A stretch of 64,000 bases of DNA from Chromobotia macracanthus (lineage: Eukaryota; Chordata; Actinopteri; Cypriniformes; Botiidae): positions 1,270,001-1,334,000 of the forward strand of contig JAZGTH010000007.1 of the NCBI GenBank assembly GCA_036877525.1, given 5' to 3'. The notes beneath the pieces are model-generated. The model had not been told where the DNA came from. It did not search any database and worked only from the letters and a program-made list of their open reading frames with translations. The first letter of the stretch is position 1. Each line of letters starts with the position of its first letter. Below are positions 11,963 through 23,200 of the stretch, one piece after another. A program made the translations under genes and the position numbers.

Positions 11963-14900
11963 TTAAGGCTCTGGCACAGGAAGAAGTTTAAAGGCAGCGA
12001 TGCTCTCCAGAAGCCAGGTGGAAGGAGCCGACCAGACCTTCCCAACCCGGACCTTTGAGGGTTTGTAGGAGCTCTGAGGATCATATAAGATGTACTGGGT
12101 GCAGAGAGCTTGATCTGATCCAGGCTGAGCATGGTAGGCTGCTGCACTCAGGGTCTGTGTGACATCACTGTCGGGTTTGGGCTGGCGGCTCAAAAGCTGA
12201 CCTCCTCCCTCTTTAATTAACTGAAGCAGCTCGTTTTTGGGTGGTTTGTGGAAGGAACCCATCAGGTAGAAGAAGCAGCCATCAAAGAGTCGAGGCAGCT
12301 GAGAAAAAGTAAATGCAATTTAATGAGTAAAGAGTCAATACGGCTTCTGAACATTGCTGTAGAAGATCATTTTTAGTATCTTAAAATATCCTGCATCACA
12401 AATATAGGCGATTTGATGTCAGGACACAAGAGTAGGAAGAGAAAAAGAGACTGGGATACAAACCCGAATCTCTTACATCAGCACCACAACTCAACGCATC
12501 TAAACTGTGTGCGCTAACCACTTACACCCACAAAAAGCAATTTTTAGTTGCTGACAAAAAGCTTATACACTTCACAACTCAAAGGGCATCTGCAGAAAAC
12601 TAACCCTGCCAATGTAAATAATAATGTTTAGTTTAATCCTAAAAATAATCCCTGAGTTCCAAAAATGAATGTGGATGATCAGAAACTACAGGATATTTAA
12701 GACTGAAGGCCAAAGCCCAACAACTGTTGTATTAAAACAATATCAGACTCACAAACATTTTAAATATGGCCATAACACAGCCTTATACTCTCAAATGAGG
12801 ACCTCATCTCCAACACTCTAAGTCTTCATTTCAAAGAGCAGTGTGTGTTGTTACACATAGGTTATACACTGAGCCTTTATAATAATCAGAGCAGAACAGC
12901 ATGCCTGCTTGCTTGGCTGCACTGCATGACCTGGGGAGATCGTCACAGCTCTATATTGTCCCACAATACACAGCCCTCTGAAAGCTACAGGCAAGCTGCC
13001 TCCTTTTTGAATCCCCTGCCCTCAGAGAACTGCAGAGATTTCTGAACAAGCCATGATCCATAACCCATAACCCAGCAGAATAATAAAAGTCAAGCCAGCC
13101 TGAGAAGAGCAGATCAACACAGCAGATTAACAATGAAAGCCCATTAAGGGACAGAAGCAGGAGAAAGTTTCGTTCCACCATTATTCTTCCTCTCTGGAGA
13201 GTAAAGTGTGTCGATAGCTGTTAGATCCTCCACATGTGGGCCTGTCACTCACCAGGCTGTCTCTGTTCACACGGGCGTGTGGGGGGCCTTCACCTGTCTC
13301 ATACATGCTCTCTTCGACCCAGCTGCCTGCCTGAAGGCTACAACACACCCCTGAAAGAGAGAGAGACAAACAGACGAATGCACTTTAGTTACACATCAGT
13401 ATTTTAAATGGATAGCTCCTAAATGTATTTACTCACCCTCATGCCATTTTACAGTGTTTTTTTTCACAAAAAGAGGAATTTTAAAGGCAGGTGAAAACTA
13501 TTTGTTCCAGAAACATTTTCTGTTATGCTGGTTGAAACCTCGTGTTATGCTCTTCTCAACCTTATAACAATCACTAAGTGGTCTGTGGAAGATGCAAGAC
13601 CATAAAATGTTCAACCAATAATTTGGACATCTACTTGCCTGTCACACTGGTATGAACATTTTACCATGTAGGTTGTAAACCATGTAGGTTGTAACTGACC
13701 CATTTATTATCTCTTTTATATATCAGCCTTGTCTTCTTACATACAACAAAAAAATCTCCTTTTCTATTCCACATTAAAAACAACAATGAAAACACAACAT
13801 GCAGGTTTAGTACGATGGGGTGAGTAAATCAAGATTCATATATTTCATTTGTGGGTGAATTTCTTCAGTTTCACCTAGAAATAGTTATTTACGTTAGTTT
13901 CAAGGCAAACGCGCAGCGCAAACAGCGTGATGCAACATACACCTAAATCCTGCAAGCCTGCTGCGGTATTTCACTGTAGTAAAGTAACAGAGCAAGATGA
14001 GATTCTCTGGCACGAGTGATGCAGAGCTGAAGCTTCAAGCTTTTTTCAACCAGCCTGAAAACAATCTCTCTCTTTATTTCTGTCAGGAACATGTTTCACA
14101 AATGGTCTTCAGCAACACATACTGAAGGAGATCTCTCTTTCTGACAAACTCTCCATCACATGTAAACCGAAACCTCCATCACAAGTGTTTTTCACCTGCT
14201 GAACTTCTTTACATCCCTTTGATAGTCTTCTGCTCTGTTTGCCTTAGTTGTGCGTGTTTGAAAATGACCCTTTCTGGACTTCAGGGGCACCGCAGAAGCA
14301 GCTAATGTTTGTTGTTTTATTAGGTATGCTGACAGAAAGGGGGCGAGGGGAATAAATGGGCACTTTGTAAAACTGTGTCTAAAAATACATATGAAGCAGG
14401 TTAAAGAACATAAAGACATCAGCTAGATCTCTCATGTTTATCCTAATAGAAAAAGCCACTTTACATTTAAAGTCTGTGTGATGTTGTGGCAGTGTGATGC
14501 TGAACCATTAGTCTGATTACCACTCCTGGTTTATGAGCATCACTGTTTGGACTATCGGTACATCCAGCTCAGAACACAGACATCTACAGGAGCACACTCA
14601 GACAGAGTCCTCATCAGTAATCACGCGCTGTAATTGCGCTTCCTCTGACTCTTTAATTACAGCTTTCATTTCCCCAGACCTCACGAGGGCCACGGCGATG
14701 ACAATGTTACACTCGGGGTTAATCTGATTCCCTCTTTAGATGACAGGGAGAGCTTGTTAGCCGAGCCGCAACAAACCATTAGCATATTAGTTAATTAGTG
14801 TCGCAATGACAGCGAGGACATTGAAGCTTAGTGAGAGTGTGTGATCCTGTATTCACTACATTATGGGGACCCAATGTCCCCAATAGTAGTAATACCAGTA

Positions 14901-17245
14901 AATTTTGACCTTGTGGGGACATGGCTTGCTTCAAATTAACTCCATTTGAGAAACACGATTTATTTAAAATTGACTTTAAATTGATAAGCTCAGGCCATGC
15001 TATGTGAATCAAACATTAAGCAGGTAACATATCTAACCAAGGATTTTTTAAATCCACTAACAAGTTGACCAATCACTTTTAAGGAAGCCCCTTAAAGAAG
15101 CATAAAAAACAGCGTAATAATTAAAGATGGCCATCTAGATGTGCTTTAATGTGGATGAATTTACAAAGATGATGAATTTAGAAAACTACTCAGGGAGCTT
15201 GTTAGCATGCACACTGCAGTACTGCTCACAGAATTAGCACGCTAATTAAAGTACCAAAATGTCACAACCTTAAATAAATGTGTTTAAAGAACTACTTGGC
15301 TATCGTAAGACATCCTTAATTTCTACTGCTGGTCTTTCTCTACATTTTTGTATCTTTAGGAAGAAATGGATCAGATGAAGGATAATGCAGTAAAACCGCC
15401 CTCAAAGCAACTGAAGGAGACAATGGGAAAAAATATTGAGGATGAGTCTGAGAACACAGGCAAATATTTCTGCCATAAAAGACTTGTTGACTGTCTGCCG
15501 TGGGGTGGATATCAAAACACGAAAAACAGCAGCTCAGACAACAAACACCTCAGCAGAGATGTGCATCTGGACGTGCACACACGCACACACGTGCACACAC
15601 AGTAGGACTCCAAAATGTATGAAACAAAATAACAGGAGATTTCCTGGATCTGAGCTGAATGAATCTGGGCTGCAGTCCATTTACACATTCATGCACGTAC
15701 ATGACAGATCAGTGTTCAAAACCATGAATTAAAACTGTACGTTTATAATAATGATCTATAATTTGAGCTGTTAGGTCTGATTTCCCGGGAAGTGTCAGTT
15801 TGGTTTCTTTTGGCTTTACACACACACACACTTTTATGAAACACTAATACAGTAAGCTCTTTAAACAGTAATTAAACGGTAATGCGTCTTCTACTGTGAT
15901 TGCTGTGGACTTACAGCTGAAGCGGAGGATCCAGCAGCCGTTGAGAACACCCAGCAGCGCTGTCAGGGTGGACGGCAGGGCAGAACCATCCGGAACAACC
16001 ACATGGGTCACTGAAAAGATATTTAACCCAAGAAAGAGTTCAACACAAAATCACATCTCATGTACAGCAAATTCATATGCCTTGTGCATAACCCTCATCA
16101 TAACAAAAGCAAAAATCAAACACTGAGAATAAAGCTAGTAAAAAATAAGGAAGTAAAGGAAAGAATACAGCAGTTTCCTAAAGAACTAAACCTGAGAAAT
16201 TCTGTGACTGGCTGGGGTGGCTTCTGTGAGGGCGGCAGGAGGAGGTAAACCAACTTTTGTCACTTATAGGTAAGAAAGGGTTTTGCAAGCGAACTGTTTA
16301 ACAGCTAAAATAAATTACACCGTCAGCTGCATAATAAAATCACTGCTACTAAAACTATCACAACAAAAACATAAAATCAACTAGTCAACCACCGTGACCC
16401 CTTTCCTGTCCACAGTGAGAGTAATAAAGATGCTCCACACAGATGCTCCAAATCAATACAAAAACTACATTTCACAAAGCCCTTGAGTAACTTCAATTCT
16501 AAAACTCCGGAGGGAAAAACACAACAAAAACTGTGTGACAAATGAACCTTCTTCTCAGAGAAAACGACATTTTGCTCTTGTTCCGCTTTACGTGCACCTC
16601 AGGAGAGAGTATCTCAATTACTTCTGTTCTGTTCCAACTTTAATTGGCGAGTGGACGAGAAACTCTGTTTGTCTGTTGATGTGGTTTGGAGTCGTCTAAA
16701 GGCCCCTGAGAGCTTCATTTGTCACTGAAAGTGCTGTTTTCATAATGTATGATTTCATAATCTTCAGCTGGGTGGCTGGTAATGCTCTCTTGTAATGCTC
16801 TCTTCAAAATTTGTGATGGAACAAAAGCACAGAAAGATGCAACACTTCATTTCACTGTGCTGAGAAGGTTTCAGTGTTTTTTTCATAAAGTACTTTGGCT
16901 GTCGGTATAATAATCCTATTATTAATAGACACAAAAAATAAAACAGATTTTATTTATGTTTAACAGTTTTTGCAACAGGAAGTTTTTAACATTACAATGG
17001 CGACAGTTCATTTGCATAAGTAACGTGCAGCAATCATACAGAGTTCCCAAATGATATAACATTACCCCCACACCATCACACTCATGTAAACCGCTCCTCA
17101 GAGGAGGCGTACCTGCAGTGGAAAAGGACTCAGTTTGTTTCCCTCCAAGCAGACGAGCTGCTTTAGCAAGCTGCTTCCGCTGAGCCTGTGTCAGCTGACT
17201 GCCAATCAGAACCATCGGTCCGGTTTCCCGCACAAAGCCTGAAGC
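11963..17245 (-). CDS. bard1: bard1 exons 8-11: tandem BRCT domains
   Basis: Exons 17113-17245, 15915-16010, 13253-13350 and 11963-12298, ending at the stop 11963-11965. BRCT1 carries GPMVLIGSQLTQAQRKQLAK, VTHVVVPDGSALPSTL and GCWILRFSW. BRCT2 carries LFDGCFFYLMGSFHKPPKNE, the GGGQLLSRQPKPDSDVTQT segment, QALCTQYILYD and KVWSAPSTWLLESIAAFKLL. The tandem BRCT of BARD1 binds nucleosomes ubiquitinated on H2A Lys15. Exon 10 is more divergent (CCSLQAGSWVEESMYETGEG) but keeps the mammalian 98-bp length. Confidence 0.92.
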
Positions 17246-20200
17246 CTACAGGAATACAAGTAAACAGTAAGGCACCATTTACATCCATGATCCAGACAGA
17301 CACTGTCTTGTCAAAGCAAAATTCAAAGCAGTAGTGTTGTTTTGGCTGTCTGTGAGCCGTGTCTAGGTCATGTACCTTACTGAGGCTGGCAGGGGGGCCC
17401 TGGGGTGTTGTTAAAGGATGGGGTGCCTCAGGGGCCAGTCTTAAGACATCCTGCATTTCTGGAGTCAGCGCATAATCCACAGGCTGCAGGCCAAACATAT
17501 TCCTGAAAAAATCCAGACGTGTACTGTTTATGCAATATTTGATTGAAAATAAACATGTATTTAAAGCTGCAATTTATAACTTTTTTGTTTAAAAATAAAT
17601 AAAAACAGTCCATTTATTATAATGGCAGGTTTATTATACTGATTTATAATTTGAGCTGTCGAGTCAGATTTCACCGGTACGTCAGTTCGGCTGCATTTGA
17701 CTTCAACATACGTAAAGGAAAAAAAAGAAAACTGCAGCTGTTTCAAACAGAGATGGCAACAAGGAGGTGAAACTTACAGATTGCAGGTTTAAATACATAC
17801 TTAGTATTCTATAGATGTGTTCTTTACAGTCTAATAATGCATGTAACATACAGCATTTAGTAAAAAAAAAAAACATTACAGTTTCTCTCTTTATGACCAA
17901 CAAACTGTATAGATCAAATCACAAAGAAGAGGCTCAGAAAGAACAATTCTAGACAATTAAATATTTAGAAAATATCATAGCAATTATAGAAATTTTAGAA
18001 CTCTTGGTTAATGGCTTTATACATTTATACAAAAAAAATCTCTATTACCAGGTTTTTCCATGACCATAAGAAGAATATGATATAATATTTATGTATGAAA
18101 GCTATGACATTGTTTGCACAGTACAAGTCACTTGACACACACATTAAACAGACGAGGTAAAGTTTGAGACTGAGGACAAACCCAGAGGGAGCTAATGGAT
18201 CTGTTTGTTCAGCATTCAGCGTATGACGGGCCCTATGTTGGATGATTTGTCCCTGCTGGGTGGCAGGAAAGAGACATAGAAATAAAACAACAAAGGAATG
18301 GCAAAGCAGAGAGGGATATATGTTGAGATTAAGCTTCAGCGTTGAGATAACACCTGGGGGACAATTGAGAGGTCCACTGGTCTTAAAATTTCATTTGGAT
18401 TCATGAGCACCACCCCTCCAAACAAGGCCTAAACGTCTTCACACCCCCACAGGGTGTAAATGAGTTTGTTTTGGTGCCAAGCACAGCTTCCAGCCTCCGA
18501 GAGCAACAATCCAATAATGCCACACATCTCATACAAGGACGGCACATGTATACGTGTGCGCTGCCGGTACAGATCAGATAAAGGTGTGTGTTTATCTCCT
18601 ACAGCTGAACTACACACTCAATAAAGTTAAAGACAGAAATTAGTGAGCTGAAAGCCCTCGGTAACTGCATTCATCACAGATGCCCCCAGTAACAAGAACC
18701 AATGAATCACAGATCGATGGAGAAGGGAAAATTGGTCCTCTGAGGACCTCCAGCTGTTTCTTGTCACACGAGCAAAGCAATCAGGAGTGTCTGTGCTAAG
18801 CACTGGAGCTAACCAGGTCTCATCGACTGAGGTGTGTGTGAGCTCCTAACCTCAGATCAAACAAACAAATCAATCAAGCTTCTGCAAACTGAATCCAAGA
18901 ATTAGACACAATCCATCTGATAAGTTCCTAAACCCAGTTCGTCACAGAGAGGGCATTTTAGGGGATCTTCTGATACAAAGACTGTTTCAAAAGCTGCTGT
19001 TCCTGATTCTCAGCAGCATCACATGCGTCTTACACAGGGAAGTCCATACTAGACTTTATTTCAATGTGCATGCGTACTCTCTGTGTGATGTTTGGTGAAA
19101 ACAAACACAATGAAACAAACAGGAAAATATGTAAGGAATATTTTTTATTACTGTGCTTGAATGTAACAAGTCTGCAGCTGAAGTGTTTCAAATCCCAGGT
19201 AGGATCCTAAATAAGTTAAAATGCATTATTTTATGATACGTTTTTTTAAGAGATGTGCAAAAAAAAGCATGTGCCTATTCAACAACTCGGTACGATACGA
19301 GTACGGTACGATATTATCCAAAGACAAATTGGTCTGTATTAAAATTCAAATGTTTAAAAATTGAAATTCTTGTTAGTGACCTACAGGGCTTTACAAGGCA
19401 GCTGCCTATGTAGGCTGTAAGAAGCTCTTTAAGTTTTGGAACACAGTTACCATCTCTGTCCCAGTTTGACGTTCGTATATTTTCCAAAGTGGCGGTTCTT
19501 CAGATCCTAAAAGCATTAAAGATTACAACTGGTACAACAGAGATGTATGTGTCAATTCAGTACAGCAGAGACAGTCATGAGCTCTCGCCACAGCCCCTCT
19601 GCTCTGACTCTAGACCGCGAAGAGTGATGGTGATTGATTATGTCTGACAGGAGTGGATTGCTTCTGTGCGATGCTTTTATGACAGAACTGATGCTCTGCT
19701 TCAGCACTGACTGACGAATCATAAACCCTGACGCTCTGCATTCTCCCCACGTACCGCACAGCTCCAGTCAATCAATGTACAAAGGGCAAAAAGACAAAAA
19801 GATACGCAGCATGCAACGAGCTCCCGCAGAGCATCCGTGCATCTGAGTTCACTGCCGCTCTTGCTGAAATAAGAGTTCATTGTCATACGGGCACGTGCAC
19901 GGAGGTAGAACACTGGTTTAAGAGCAGACGAGCTCTGCAGGAGCTTTACATCGTGATACAGTCTAACGTTACCAGAAATGCAAATAAAATCAACGAACAA
20001 AAGAGTTTAGTACAGTGTTGGTATTACTGCCTTCAAATGTGGCTCATCCAATCAGAATTTAGAATAGAACAGAATATTTACATATTCTTTGAATATAGAA
20101 TTGGTTAAATACAACAACAAAAGACCACTGAGCAGCTCTTCAGGGTGTAAACAGCAAAAATATACAACCTGAAAAAAGGCATACATACAAACAAGGGATA

Positions 20201-23200
20201 ACATAAGTATAAACACAGTGAGGTAGTACAGAGTGAAGCAATGTGTAGCTAGTGTTTGTAACATTAGCTTTTAACATAACTGTTACATAATGTGAAGTTT
20301 TTGCATTGATGCCAAACTTTGTTAGTAATAATCGTGTCTTTTGGTTTGCGTCTATTGAATGACATCTCTAACCAAACCTCAGCGATGGGATTGGTGGAGT
20401 GTTTGAGCAGGTTAGTACTCACAGAACGCTTTGAGACGCTCCACGCTTAACCAGGAGTTTGACCACAGCTACATGCCCGTTTCTCACCGCGTCATGCAGC
20501 GGAGAGTCATTCTGATAGCCTGGCGTGTTCAGAAGCGCCCCCTGCTGTATCAGTTCTTCCACCACTTCCAAATGACCAAGATTACACGCCTCATGCTGCA
20601 CAACAAACACAATCACATGACAGACCAGGGCTGAGCAGTTGGGCTCCCTTTCAGTTTGTGTTCTTAAAGCTGCAATCCAAATCGGTTTTTAACATGATCT
20701 CCTTACCATCATTAATTAATTAATTAATTTTATAATAAAGATTTATTTTTAAGTTAAGATATCTGGCCCGATTTCAGAAAGAAGATGTGGCCTCTATATC
20801 GCATGTGTGGGTGCTGAAGATTATGAAGCATTTTGTAGCTTGTTCTTACTAAACAACTAAAGCAGTTGTTTAGTATTTAAATTTGTAATCCATGTTAGGA
20901 ACGTAACCTGCAATTTTATGTTTTAAACAGTGATGGCAATAGAGTTAGTTAGATAAGTTAGTTACGGGAATGAAATACTAATTTCCATAATTTCAATACA
21001 AATTTCTACCGCAGATCTTTTAAACATTCATTTATAAATAACATCTTTCTGGAAGCTACCCCTATGTTGGGATCAGGATGATAACATGTTTACAGGTAGG
21101 AGTAGAGGACCAAGATATTTCTACTGACAAATTAAATTATTCGGATAACTTTGACATTTACTTTACTGTCCCATATATAGTCTAATGTTTCTGCATGCAA
21201 TTGTAAAATCCACATCTTCCATTAAATTAAATTGTACACAAGACACTCTCCCAACAAGGAAAAGCTTTCTAACCATTTTCAGCCCAGACAACTCGAACAA
21301 GGCTGTCATGAGGAAAACATTGATGCTCATCACTTACCAGCGGCGTCCAGCCTGCATTGTCCTTCAGGTTGGGATCGGCTCCCTGAGCAAGGAGCTTCCG
21401 AACCTCCTCCACATCACCCTGCAGAGAAGATCAGAGTCAAAACACCACATGCAGTACTGATCATTCAGACTCACACAGACATCAAGCACTATCATTGAAT
21501 GGCCAAATGTATTCACTGCTGGAATACTAACAAAGAACCATCTCAAATACAGGCAACACAGCACAGTCTGTAATAGCAGTTTTCCACTGAGAGTCAAAAG
21601 TCAAAAATGGGTCACAGGCTTATTTATGAGTGCCAAATGCAAATGAAAAACTATGACTTTATAATCACGACTAGTTTTTAAAGATGTATAGGTTTATGAA
21701 CTTTTTAAAATGGAGGAGAAAAACTAATTAGGCAGATGCCAAATTAAACGTTAAAAAAACACTAAAACTACAAATACTTTTAAATCAAACTTTCTGTTGT
21801 TGTTCATTCACAAAACTGATATTTTGATGATTGTTTTAAGCCAATTACATGACAGTAATTTTGCATAGTGTTCATGAGTTCAGGAGAAAATAATCTGTGT
21901 TTGTGTAAACGTTTTCTTATTTCTGTACAATAACAAATGTTGGACCAATGTTTGATGGTTAATACATGGGTCTGAAAGCAAAAGCACTTGAGAATCACAA
22001 ACCTTTATGGCAGCCAGGTGTAGTGGCGTCTCTCCCTTGTGGTTCTTCTTCACATAAGCTGGACTTGCCTGGTGATTTCGCAACCCAGGAGACCTCCTCC
22101 CAAGGGCTGGTGCAGCTGGTGACTTTCTCCCTGAAGGGGAGAGGACTGGCTTCAGATTCTGCACCTCTCTTGACTGTCTGAAGGTTTTTACACTATGAGA
22201 GGGATCATCAGGTGAAGGGTGAGGTGTGGATTGTGCAGTTCCTTCTCTGGATAATCTCTTCCGGCACCTTGGAGTTGCTCTGGGTCTTTTTGGTGTACTC
22301 TGTGGATCATCTCCGTCCTGTTCCTCTCCAGCTCCCTTCGGTGTCTTGGAAGGGGAAAGCTGAGGAGACCCCTGGGCGTTTTCATTTGATTTTGGAAGGT
22401 GATCATGATCTGAAACGCACTGTTTTTCACGGCCAGGTTTAGTTTTTTCAGCTTCCAGATTAAGAACACTTTCATCAGTCTGAGAACTTTCATCAGTCTC
22501 TGCTTGCTGTATAATCTTCTGAGGTTCCTCAGGCTGGCTGCCCGGGCACTGGAAAGACACCCTCTTTCCAGACTTCCTGTCGTTATCTCCAGAGCTCATC
22601 TTCTCATCCTCTTCATCTTTGCTTTCTGAAGCATCTTCTTTAGCAAAGCCCCACTGTTGATTGATTGCTTCTAGTTTCAGCCTCTTAAACTCCTGCTTCG
22701 TCCGACTCCGTGTTACTGGCTGTTTAGAACCGCAGGCTTGTTTGCAGGTCGGCCTGACCCTCTTTAACTTTGTTTTCTTTTTCACCTTCCCCCGTGGAGG
22801 GGTGGAAGATCCAGAGTCCTGAGAGGAAGAGGTAAAGTTGAAGACAGACAGGTCTTTAGGTTTGGAGGAAGGTCTGGTAGGTTTCTTTTGTTGATCTCCA
22901 ATTGATAGGTTCACCACAACAGGCTTCTCAACTGTACACCGTACTTTACGACTTCTTGGACTAAACCATATCTTGAAGTTCTTTTTATTCTTCGAATCAG
23001 AGGGCGCTTCTGACTGCCCAGCATCAGTGGGCGCTTTTGACTGCCCAGCATCAGTGGGCGCTTCTGACTGCCCAGCATCAGTGGGCGCTTCTGACTGCCC
23101 AGCATCAGTGGGCGCTTCTGACTGCCCAGCATCAGTGGGCGCTTCTGACTGCCCAGCATCAGTGGGCGCTTCTGACTGCCCAGCATCAGTGGGCGCTTCT

